Origin: Brucellaceae bacterium
GTDB taxonomy: Bacteria > Pseudomonadota > Alphaproteobacteria > Rhizobiales > Rhizobiaceae
Direction: 5' to 3'
DNA: 7,212 bases
NCBI GenBank assembly: GCA_031253705.1
Contig: JAIRVW010000117.1
Coordinates: forward strand, 1 to 7,212
Shown: piece by piece, positions 1 to 5,675 of the stretch
Numbering within the stretch: the stretch's first letter is position 1
Layout: the number at the start of each line of letters is the position of its first letter
The notes under the pieces: model-generated
The model's database searches: none
What the model saw: the letters and a program-made list of their open reading frames with translations, nothing else
Told to the model about the DNA's origin: nothing
Program-made: the position numbers and the translations under genes

Positions 1-714
1 GCATACAGATTGCCTTGGCGATCGGTCCGATATGCAACGATAAGCGCAATCCTGACCAATAAATCGCCGGTTACCTTAAAAGATGTTACGCCGATTGCCC
101 GCCTGACCGGTGAATATGAAGCCATTGTTGTACCTGCATCATCTCCGTTCCAAACCATCGGCGATCTGATTGAAGCCCTCAAGAAAGATCCGGGTGCGGT
201 CTCATGGGGCGGCGGCTCTGCGGGCGGCACTGACCATATTGCCGTTGGTCTGATTGCCAAAGCTGCGGGCGTTGATCCTAAGAAAATCAACTATATTGCC
301 TATTCCGGCGGTGGTGAAGCACTGGCGGCGATTCTCGGTAGTCAGGTTTCTGCCGGTATTTCCGGCTATGGCGAATTTGAATCACAGGTGCAGTCCGGCA
401 CATTGCGTCTGCTAGCCGTTTCCAGTGCTGAACGTATCGAGGGTATTGATGCGCCGACGCTGAAAGAATCCGGCCTCGATGTCGTGGTTGAAAACTGGCG
501 TATGTTGGCCGCAGCTCCCGATATTACCCCTGAACAAAAAGCCGCGATCAACGCCGATATTGAAAAACTGGCGAAATCCAAAACATGGCAGGACACGCTG
601 AAAACCAAAGGCTGGGCTGACACCTATCTGGCGGGTGATGCTTTTGATGCACAGCTCGACAAAGATATTCAGGCAACCGAAGGGGTCCTGAAAGATATCG
701 GTCTTGTGCAATGA
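1..714 (+). CDS. tctC: TctC-family periplasmic receptor of a tripartite tricarboxylate transporter, 5'-partial, with an apparent frameshift near base 33
   Basis: This is the C-terminal two thirds of a TctC/Bug-type extracytoplasmic solute receptor. The family is usually about 320 residues and about 230 are present here. It binds an organic acid in the periplasm and delivers it to the TctB/TctA membrane pair. Family landmarks are TNKSPVTL followed by TPIARLTGEYEAIVV, the glycine-rich ligand loop SWGGGSAGGTDH, and YSGGGEALAAILGSQVSAG. The gene ends with TGA at 712-714 and shares an ATGA overlap with tctB, so the two are translationally coupled. The first bases are odd. In the frame of the rest of the gene they give an arginine-rich stretch (RSVRYATISAIL) where the family has a hydrophobic strand. 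Bases 3-32 in the +3 frame give IQIALAIGPI, and dropping one base near 33 joins this to ATISAILTNKSP. The signal peptide and N-terminal part lie outside the window. The TTG at base 10 is not a credible start. The substrate is unknown. Confidence 0.9.
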   Translation, partial: AYRLPWRSVRYATISAILTNKSPVTLKDVTPIARLTGEYEAIVVPASSPFQTIGDLIEALKKDPGAVSWGGGSAGGTDHIAVGLIAKAAGVDPKKINYIAYSGGGEALAAILGSQVSAGISGYGEFESQVQSGTLRLLAVSSAERIEGIDAPTLKESGLDVVVENWRMLAAAPDITPEQKAAINADIEKLAKSKTWQDTLKTKGWADTYLAGDAFDAQLDKDIQATEGVLKDIGLVQ

Positions 715-1196
715 GCAGGCCGGAAACCGTAACGCAGCGTCGCCCCGATAAGGCGGCGCTTTGTATCGCTGCCATCCTGCTTGTCATTTCCGGCATCATG
801 TTCTGGGATATGTCCCGCCTGTCTGCTGCTAGCGGTTACTCGCAGGTCGGCCCTGCCACTGTGCCCAAAGCTATAGCCTTTGCGCTTGCAGGACTGGCGG
901 TCTGGACGATTATTGCGGGTTTTCGCAATGATTTTCCTGAGCGTGAGCCGCAGGAAGTTAAACCGGTACTCTGGATTGTCGGCGGCCTGACCATACAAAT
1001 GCTGTTGCTCAATACGGCAGGTTTTTCTGTTGCCACAGGCATCATGTTCGCTCTGACAGCCTACGGTTTCGGCAAGCGCAAATTATGGTTCTCTATCCCT
1101 GCCGGTATTGCTGCCTGTTATGTGATCTGGCTGATTTTCGCCAAATTGCTGCAATTGTCACTGCCAGCAGGGCCGTTAGAGCGGCTGTTCTTCTGA
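711..1196 (+). CDS. tctB: TctB-family small membrane subunit of a tripartite tricarboxylate transporter
   Basis: This 161-residue inner-membrane protein matches the TctB family (formerly DUF1468) in size, position and layout. A short polar N-terminus is followed by a first membrane segment at about residues 16-34. A conserved-style GPATVPK turn lies near residues 47-53, then a second segment at about 54-68. After a charged cytoplasmic stretch (residues 70-82) come further hydrophobic segments at about 85-120 and 127-149. TctB is the poorly conserved small subunit that works with TctA. The ATG overlaps the tctC stop codon as ATGA and no clear Shine-Dalgarno sequence precedes it, so it is probably translated by coupling to tctC. 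Assignment rests mainly on location between tctC and tctA plus length and topology, since this subunit diverges quickly. Confidence 0.9.
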   Translation: MSRPETVTQRRPDKAALCIAAILLVISGIMFWDMSRLSAASGYSQVGPATVPKAIAFALAGLAVWTIIAGFRNDFPEREPQEVKPVLWIVGGLTIQMLLLNTAGFSVATGIMFALTAYGFGKRKLWFSIPAGIAACYVIWLIFAKLLQLSLPAGPLERLFF

Positions 1197-1218
1197 ACCT
1201 GCCCAATCCTTGTCTTCT

Positions 1219-1250
1219 CGTTGCCGCAGCGCCTGTAAACAGCGGCAACG
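1219..1250 (+). repeat. Stem-loop between tctB and tctA
   Basis: A perfect 9-bp inverted repeat, CGTTGCCGC at 1219-1227 and GCGGCAACG at 1242-1250, surrounds a 14-base loop in the 77-bp tctB-tctA gap. No T run follows, so it is not a standard intrinsic terminator. Within an operon such a hairpin could protect the upstream tctCB message from 3' exonucleases or lower expression of tctA relative to the receptor. That role is inference. Confidence 0.6.
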
Positions 1251-1273
1251 GCACAGCACGGGAAAATACATAA

Positions 1274-2791
1274 ATGTCTACATTTGAATTTCTCATGCAG
1301 GGCGTTGTGGTTGCAATGCATCCGATGAACCTGCTTTATGCCCTGATCGGCGTGACACTCGGTACCGCCGTCGGCGTCCTGCCGGGCATCGGCCCTGCCC
1401 TCACTGTTGCCCTGCTCTTGCCTGTGACCTATCAGCTTGATGCGGCAGGTTCCCTGATCATGTTTGCCGGTATTTATTACGGCGGCATGTATGGCGGCTC
1501 CACCACGTCCATCCTGCTGAATACACCGGGGGAAAGCGCCTCAATTGTTACTGCTCTGGAAGGGAACAAAATGGCGCGCAAAGGGCGTGGTGGCCCAGCA
1601 TTGGCAACGGCTGCTATCGGCTCTTTTGTTGCCGGTCTGATCGCCACCATCGGCCTGGCCTTCATCGCGCCCTATATTGTCAAGCTGGCACTGGTTTTCG
1701 GCCCCCGCGAATATTTTGCACTGATGGTACTGGCCTTCGTCACCGTTTCCTCTGCATTCGGTGATAGTGCACTACGCGGTCTGACCTCACTGTTTATCGG
1801 CCTTGCCCTTGCCACCATCGGCATCGATCAGTTGACCGGTCAGGCACGTCTGTCTTTCGGCATACCTGATCTGCTGGACGGGATTGAAGTGACGACACTG
1901 GCCGTTGCCATGTTCGCGATTGGTGAAACGCTTTATATCGCCGCACAAGGCAACCGTGCGCCGGATAAGGTAGAAGCAGTGAAAGGCTCCTTATGGATGT
2001 CCCCTGCTGACTGGGCTCGTTCATGGAAACCATGGCTGCGCGGGACATTTATCGGCTTCCCGATTGGTGCCATGCCCGCGGGCGGTGCGGAAATCGGTAC
2101 ATTCCTGTCCTATGCAGCCGAGCGCAAACTCACCAAATATCCGGAAGAATTTGGTCATGGTGCGATTGAAGGCGTTGCAGGCCCTGAAGCGGCAAACAAT
2201 GCCTCGGCGGCCGGTACACTTGTGCCATTGCTGACCCTTGGCCTGCCGACAACAGCCACCGCTGCAATCATGCTGGCCGGTTTTCAGCAATATGGCCTAC
2301 AACCGGGACCGCTGCTGTTTGCCACCAATCCGCAACTGGTCTGGGGTCTGATTGCCAGTCTGCTGATTGCCAATTTCATGCTGCTGGTGCTGAACCTGCC
2401 GCTGATCGGCCTGTGGGTGAAGCTGCTAAGCATTCCGAAGCCATGGCTCTATGCCGGTATTCTGATGTTCGCCACGCTTGGCACCATCGGCGCAAATCCG
2501 TCAGTCTTTGAACTCGGCATGCTGCTGGCCTTCGGCCTGATGGGATATGGTATGCGCATTTACGGCTATCCGATTGCGCCTGCGGTTGTCGGTCTCATCC
2601 TTGGTCCTTTGGCAGAGCAGCAATTGCGCCGCGCTCTCTCGATCAGTCAGGGTGATGTAACCGTGCTGTTTACCTCACCGATTGCGGCCGCCCTGCTCAC
2701 TATTGCAGCATTAGCGCTGATCGTCCCGCTGATTATGCGTGCCCGTGGTCGTGGTCAGGTACTCTCACAACTTGCGGCCAATGAAGACTAA
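1274..2791 (+). CDS. tctA: TctA-family large membrane subunit of a tripartite tricarboxylate transporter
   Basis: This 505-residue, very hydrophobic protein is the usual TctA length (about 500) and forms the main transmembrane channel of the TTT importer. Transport is driven by an ion gradient, not ATP. The conserved N-terminal block is clear: LPGIGP at residues 36-41 and [19 protein letters not shown] at about 68-86. The second-half block is also present: [16 protein letters not shown] at about 265-280, [18 protein letters not shown] at 293-310 and GLPTTATAA at about 323-331. Roughly ten to twelve membrane segments are visible. The start fits the family, which begins about 35 residues before LPGIGP. 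The ribosome site is weak and distant (GGGA at 1260-1263). It is the last gene of the operon and is followed by a strong terminator. Family assignment is near certain, but the substrate (citrate, another di/tricarboxylate or another organic acid) cannot be deduced. Confidence 0.97.
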   Translation: MSTFEFLMQGVVVAMHPMNLLYALIGVTLGTAVGVLPGIGPALTVALLLPVTYQLDAAGSLIMFAGIYYGGMYGGSTTSILLNTPGESASIVTALEGNKMARKGRGGPALATAAIGSFVAGLIATIGLAFIAPYIVKLALVFGPREYFALMVLAFVTVSSAFGDSALRGLTSLFIGLALATIGIDQLTGQARLSFGIPDLLDGIEVTTLAVAMFAIGETLYIAAQGNRAPDKVEAVKGSLWMSPADWARSWKPWLRGTFIGFPIGAMPAGGAEIGTFLSYAAERKLTKYPEEFGHGAIEGVAGPEAANNASAAGTLVPLLTLGLPTTATAAIMLAGFQQYGLQPGPLLFATNPQLVWGLIASLLIANFMLLVLNLPLIGLWVKLLSIPKPWLYAGILMFATLGTIGANPSVFELGMLLAFGLMGYGMRIYGYPIAPAVVGLILGPLAEQQLRRALSISQGDVTVLFTSPIAAALLTIAALALIVPLIMRARGRGQVLSQLAANED

Positions 2792-2816
2792 GCCTCCATG
2801 TCTCCCAGGCAACTCA

Positions 2817-2847
2817 GCCCGCCGGTCACTCCGGCGGGCTTTTTTTT
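2817..2847 (+). terminator. Intrinsic terminator of the tctCBA operon
   Basis: A perfect 9-bp GC-rich stem, GCCCGCCGG (2817-2825) and CCGGCGGGC (2831-2839), has a 5-base loop and is followed directly by eight T residues (2840-2847). It lies 25 bases after the tctA stop and should end the transporter transcript. Confidence 0.95.
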
Positions 2848-2977
2848 AACCGGCCATGCGATTCATGCATGGCAGCACTGCCTTTACAGCAGTTGTGAAA
2901 ACGCCTCTTCGCGCCCATCTTTAAAGCATCAGATTACGGCTTTGCTCAAGGCAAAGTCACGCACACGGAGAAGCAAG
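2848..2977 (+). promoter_or_regulatory. Probable promoter and 5' leader of the small DUF1127-like gene
   Basis: This 130-bp gap follows the tctA terminator, so it should hold the promoter of the next gene, but I could not pick out a convincing -35/-10 pair. It contains inverted repeats: GCCATGC (2853-2859) with GCATGGC (2867-2873), and CTTTGC (2940-2945) with GCAAAG (2951-2956). The second can be extended by a G-T and a G-C pair and ends just ahead of the ribosome site, GGAG at 2967-2970. Confidence 0.4.
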
Positions 2978-3133
2978 ATGACTGTAAGCACAAAGCCTGC
3001 CCGCAATTTCATCAGCCGCGCTCTGGCTGTATTTGGTGCCGCTGCCTCTGCTGCCGCCGCAGTGGAAGGCCGCCGCCGTCCGCATGAGAGAGATTTGCGC
3101 ACGCTCGGTATTAACCCTGCCGATCTCAGCTGA
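2978..3133 (+). CDS. Small DUF1127-like protein, 51 residues
   Basis: A 51-codon frame starts at ATG 2978 with a good Shine-Dalgarno sequence (GGAG at 2967-2970, seven bases upstream) and is followed 24 bases later by its own terminator. The protein has a basic N-terminus, an alanine-rich hydrophobic helix (residues 13-29, ALAVFGAAASAAAAVEG) and a charged RRRPHERDL stretch. It ends in LRTLGINPADLS. That ending resembles the L.DIGI.R.DL end of DUF1127 proteins, which are abundant small proteins in Rhizobiales. Some DUF1127 members have been linked to RNA turnover and to phosphate or carbon metabolism, but this one lacks the full arginine-rich domain, so its function is unknown. The same frame is open further upstream to an ATG at 2798, but that would translate through the tctA terminator and is rejected. 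Confidence 0.65.
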   Translation: MTVSTKPARNFISRALAVFGAAASAAAAVEGRRRPHERDLRTLGINPADLS

Positions 3134-3157
3134 TTTGTCTCATAGTTCAGAACATTT

Positions 3158-3194
3158 AAGCCCCGCGCTTTGGTTGAAGCTGCGGGGCTTTTTT
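3158..3194 (+). terminator. Intrinsic terminator after the small DUF1127-like gene
   Basis: AAGCCCCGC (3158-3166) pairs with GCGGGGCTT (3182-3190). An inner GCTT/AAGC helix extends the stem across a one-base bulge and leaves a TGGTTG loop. The T run is 3189-3194. It lies 24 bases after the upstream stop codon and 42 bases before the ribosome site of the next gene. Confidence 0.92.
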
Positions 3195-3236
3195 GTCAGA
3201 CTGCGCCGGACAAAAACGGAATCAACAAAGATTGCC

Positions 3237-3242
3237 GGAGGG
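3237..3242 (+). promoter_or_regulatory. Shine-Dalgarno site fixing the start of the M55 peptidase gene
   Basis: GGAGGG sits five bases before ATG 3248. The open frame runs upstream of this ATG into the preceding terminator, so this strong site decides the start. It makes the protein 273 residues, almost exactly the 274 of Bacillus subtilis DppA. Confidence 0.85.
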
Positions 3243-3247
3243 AAAAT

Positions 3248-4069
3248 ATGAGAGTCTATATTTGTGCGGATATTGAAGGTGTTGCCGGTGTTGTAACATC
3301 CCAGCAGGGGCAACCCGGCAATCCGGAATATGAACGTGCACGCCGCCTGATGACCGAAGAAGTCAATGCCGCTATTGAAGGCGCACTGGAAGGCGGAGCA
3401 AGCTATATTCTGGTCAATGACTCTCACGGCCCGATGGTCAATATTATTCCGGAAATGCTGCATCCGGCAGCAGAACTGATCCTTGGCCGCCCGAAAAAAT
3501 TCAATATGGCTGCCGGTCTGGATAAGAGCTTCGACCTGCTGTTCTTTACCGGCCACCATGCCAGCGCCGCGCAATATGGTGTACTTGCCCACACCACCAA
3601 CGGCTTTGCCTTCCGCACCATCAAACTCAATGGTCAGATTGTCGGCGAACCCGGCTTTTACGGTGCCTATGCCGGTGAACTCGGTGTACCCGTTGCGCTG
3701 ATTACCGGTGACGACCAGACCGAACAGGAAAACCGTCCATTCTTCCCTGAAGCTGAATTTGCCACCGTCAAAACCGCACTCGGCAACCGTGCAGCACGAC
3801 AGGTTTCCGTACAGAATGCCCGCACCATGATCCGCGATCTGGCGAAAAAGGCCGTTGAGCGTAAAAATGAGCTGAAAGTCTGGACGCCGTTTAGCGGCCG
3901 CATCAACGCAGAATTCATCATGAATTCGCCGCTGCTCGCCGATCAGATGGCGATTATTCCATGTGCCAGGCGCACGGACGCCACCACAATCAGCTTCGAC
4001 TGCGCAAATGTTGCGGAAGCTGTCGGCTGGATGGGTGTTCTCTCCGGCCTTGCCGCCAATGTGAAATAA
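3248..4069 (+). CDS. dppA: M55-family zinc D-aminopeptidase (DppA-like)
   Basis: The 273-residue protein matches peptidase family M55, whose type member is B. subtilis DppA, a binuclear zinc D-aminopeptidase that assembles as two stacked pentameric rings. The family signature SxDxEG appears as CADIEG (residues 6-11). Known zinc ligands have clear counterparts: D8, E10, H60 (in VNDSHGP), H104 (in FTGHHAS) and E134 (in IVGEPG). It lacks a signal peptide, so it should be cytoplasmic, where it would release D-amino acids from short D-peptides such as those from peptidoglycan turnover. The C-terminal half carries the family-like ALITGDDQ and the WMGVL ending. Unlike many relatives it does not sit in a peptide ABC-transporter operon within this window: it has a terminator on each side. 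The serine of SxDxEG is cysteine here. The symbol follows the family type member; the true substrate is inferred. Confidence 0.93.
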   Translation: MRVYICADIEGVAGVVTSQQGQPGNPEYERARRLMTEEVNAAIEGALEGGASYILVNDSHGPMVNIIPEMLHPAAELILGRPKKFNMAAGLDKSFDLLFFTGHHASAAQYGVLAHTTNGFAFRTIKLNGQIVGEPGFYGAYAGELGVPVALITGDDQTEQENRPFFPEAEFATVKTALGNRAARQVSVQNARTMIRDLAKKAVERKNELKVWTPFSGRINAEFIMNSPLLADQMAIIPCARRTDATTISFDCANVAEAVGWMGVLSGLAANVK

Positions 4070-4073
4070 CAAC

Positions 4074-4098
4074 AAAAAGCCGGCATTGCCGGCTTTTT
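4074..4098. terminator. Bidirectional terminator between the M55 peptidase and MATE genes
   Basis: A perfect 11-bp inverted repeat, AAAAAGCCGGC (4074-4084) and GCCGGCTTTTT (4088-4098), surrounds a 3-base loop. It gives a GC stem with a T run on both strands. It lies in the 40-bp gap between two convergent genes and can end both transcripts. Confidence 0.95.
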
Positions 4099-4109
4099 CT
4101 TTGCACGTG

Positions 4110-5525
4110 TCAGATCATTTTCACGATCTTCCGCTTACTGAAAATGAAATAATAATAGCCCGATTGCAGGCACAGCATCGTGGCAAAGGTAAGCGAATAG
4201 GCCCACCAGATCCCGTCAATGCCGATCCAGCGATTGAACATATAGGCTGCCGGAATTTCCACGAACAGAATAGCGCTCATCGTCAAAGCTGTCGGGGCAT
4301 AAATCGCCCCGCTTGCCCGCATGGAACTCATAAACACGCTGTTCATGCCGAACAAGACAATCGTCCAGAGCACGATGTGCAGCAAATGCGCGGCCAGATC
4401 AGCCACAGATTGTTCAGTCAGGAAGGCGCTGGTTATATAACCGGACAGCAGATAAGCCAGTGTCACACAGGCACCGGTGACCAGCAGATTAAGCTGCAGC
4501 CCTGCAATAACAATCTTATGCACCTGATCATTGCGCCCTGCCCCGACAGCCTGCGCGGCCAGAATAGAAGCGGTGATACCGATGGAAATAGCCGGAAACT
4601 GCACCCAGCCCAAAGTCTGCACAATCGCACCATAAGCAGCGGTTGCCTGCGTACCGTGACCATTGACCAGCCCCAGCAAAACGATTTCCGCAAAAGCGAT
4701 GGTCAGCATCTGTAAAGCCGTCGGCAGACCGACGCGCAGAATGGTTTTGCAATAGATCGCGTTAAACCGTACCAGTCCCAGAAATTGCCGTGTGAAGGCC
4801 ATAGGATGATGACGGCGATTCCAGTGCCAGATCAGCCAGACCAGCGCAACAGCTGAGGCAATCACGGTTGAAACGGCAGCACTCATCACACCAAGCTGCG
4901 GAAAGCCCAGCCAGCCTTCAATAAACACCGGCGTCAGTATCATGGCAACACCCGTGGCAATCACCAGTGCCCAAAGCGGGCTGACCGCATCGCCGACACC
5001 ACGGCTCATATTGCTCATCAGCCAGAGCAGAAAAATCACCGGCATGCCCATCATCATGATCCGGGCATAATGGGCAGACTCATACAACACGGCCTGCGGC
5101 GTGCCCAAAAATGCCATCAGCTGTGTGGAAAACAATCCGCCGAGAATGGCAACCGTCACCGAGACTGTCATCACCATAGCCACGGCACTACCGGCAATGC
5201 CGTGCAGTTTAACCATATCGCGCGCGCCCCACGCCTGCCCGATCAGCACGGTTGCACCGGCACCAAGACCGATAATCAGCCCGAGAAACAAAAAGAACAC
5301 CGGCGAGAAAGCAGACATTGCCGCCAACGCATCCACACCCATCATCCGGCCGACAAAAATACCGTTCAGCGTGCCGGATGCCGCCTGCAAAACATTGGAC
5401 AACAGCATCGGCAGGAAAATCAGCATATAAGAGCGCCACAGGCCATGCTGAACCGGCGGCTTTACGACATCAGCGCTCACAGAAACTGTTTCCCCGTCAC
5501 TCATCCTCTGCCCGCCTGTTGTCAT
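4110..5525 (-). CDS. MATE-family multidrug/toxin efflux transporter
   Basis: This 471-residue protein has the length and twelve-segment layout of MATE cation-coupled antiporters, made of two homologous six-helix halves. The first half shows NGIFVGRMMG (residues 54-63), then GLGAGATVLIGQAWGARD (86-103) and RGVGDA (175-180). The second half repeats these: RVGLPTALQ (264-272), E280 in helix 7, AAQAVGAGRND (323-333) and RASGA (403-407). It should export cationic drugs, dyes or metabolites across the inner membrane, but substrates cannot be read from sequence. Two starts are possible: ATG at 5525 and ATG at 5504, giving MSDGETVS and 464 residues. Neither has a strong ribosome site; 5504 has AGGCGGG six bases upstream. 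The gene is probably monocistronic, with inverted repeats upstream that may be operators and a bidirectional terminator downstream. Confidence 0.95.
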   Translation of the reverse strand: MTTGGQRMSDGETVSVSADVVKPPVQHGLWRSYMLIFLPMLLSNVLQAASGTLNGIFVGRMMGVDALAAMSAFSPVFFLFLGLIIGLGAGATVLIGQAWGARDMVKLHGIAGSAVAMVMTVSVTVAILGGLFSTQLMAFLGTPQAVLYESAHYARIMMMGMPVIFLLWLMSNMSRGVGDAVSPLWALVIATGVAMILTPVFIEGWLGFPQLGVMSAAVSTVIASAVALVWLIWHWNRRHHPMAFTRQFLGLVRFNAIYCKTILRVGLPTALQMLTIAFAEIVLLGLVNGHGTQATAAYGAIVQTLGWVQFPAISIGITASILAAQAVGAGRNDQVHKIVIAGLQLNLLVTGACVTLAYLLSGYITSAFLTEQSVADLAAHLLHIVLWTIVLFGMNSVFMSSMRASGAIYAPTALTMSAILFVEIPAAYMFNRWIGIDGIWWAYSLTFATMLCLQSGYYYFIFSKRKIVKMI

Positions 5526-5556
5526 ACCCGTATTCCGCTTTCTGCACTTACATCAA

Positions 5557-5572
5557 CACAACGTCTGTTGTG
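5557..5572. promoter_or_regulatory. 16-bp inverted repeat upstream of the MATE gene, candidate operator
   Basis: CACAAC (5557-5562) and GTTGTG (5567-5572) form a perfect 6-4-6 palindrome centred about 39 bases before the first possible MATE start. It lies just downstream of a possible -10 element, which is a typical repressor position. MATE genes are often controlled by local TetR- or MarR-type repressors, but none is encoded in this window. Its role as a binding site is inferred. Confidence 0.45.
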
Positions 5573-5589
5573 CATCACATCAATCAGCA

Positions 5590-5595
5590 ATTATC
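5590..5595 (-). promoter_or_regulatory. Possible -10 element for the MATE gene
   Basis: On the - strand these bases read GATAAT, one mismatch from TATAAT. Upstream, TTTGCA or ATTTGC lies at a spacing of about 15-16 bases, which is a poor -35. The position, about 65 bases before the MATE start and after the DUF475 terminator, is suitable. This is a weak call. Confidence 0.25.
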
Positions 5596-5600
5596 GCAGC

Positions 5601-5616
5601 TTTGCAATGATGCAAA
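5601..5616. promoter_or_regulatory. Second 16-bp inverted repeat upstream of the MATE gene
   Basis: TTTGCA (5601-5606) and TGCAAA (5611-5616) form another perfect 6-4-6 palindrome. It overlaps where the -35 would lie, and its centre is 44 bp from that of the palindrome at 5557-5572, about four helical turns. It begins one base after the T run of the DUF475 terminator, so it is not part of that hairpin. The half-sites differ from those of the other repeat, so two different regulators are as likely as one. Confidence 0.4.
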
Positions 5617-5617
5617 T

Positions 5618-5646
5618 AAAAAAGCCGCCGGAAGTATCCGGCGGCT
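5618..5646 (-). terminator. Intrinsic terminator of the DUF475 gene
   Basis: Read on the - strand, a perfect 10-bp stem (AGCCGCCGGA with TCCGGCGGCT, plus-strand arms 5623-5632 and 5637-5646) with a 4-base loop is followed by six T residues (5618-5623). It lies about 30 bases after the DUF475 stop and separates that gene from the MATE promoter. Confidence 0.95.
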
Positions 5647-5675
5647 GGTCATTAAGAGACCTCAGAGGCAGGCCG

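Noticed and set aside
10..714. A complete 234-codon gene starting at TTG 10
   Set aside because: TctC receptors need a signal peptide and another ~90 residues. The sequence after the TTG is not a signal peptide, and the left edge plus a frame break explain the apparent start.
2798..3133. A 111-codon frame beginning at ATG 2798
   Set aside because: It would translate through the tctCBA terminator. The ATG at 2978 has a good ribosome site and begins a plausible small protein.
3140..4075. A 311-codon open frame antisense to the M55 peptidase gene
   Set aside because: It is rich in cysteine, phenylalanine and histidine with no family resemblance, lies opposite a clear gene and runs from terminator to terminator. 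It is a coding shadow.
4086..4715. A 209-codon + strand frame opposite the MATE gene end
   Set aside because: It begins inside the bidirectional terminator, and its composition is that of an antisense shadow of the MATE gene.
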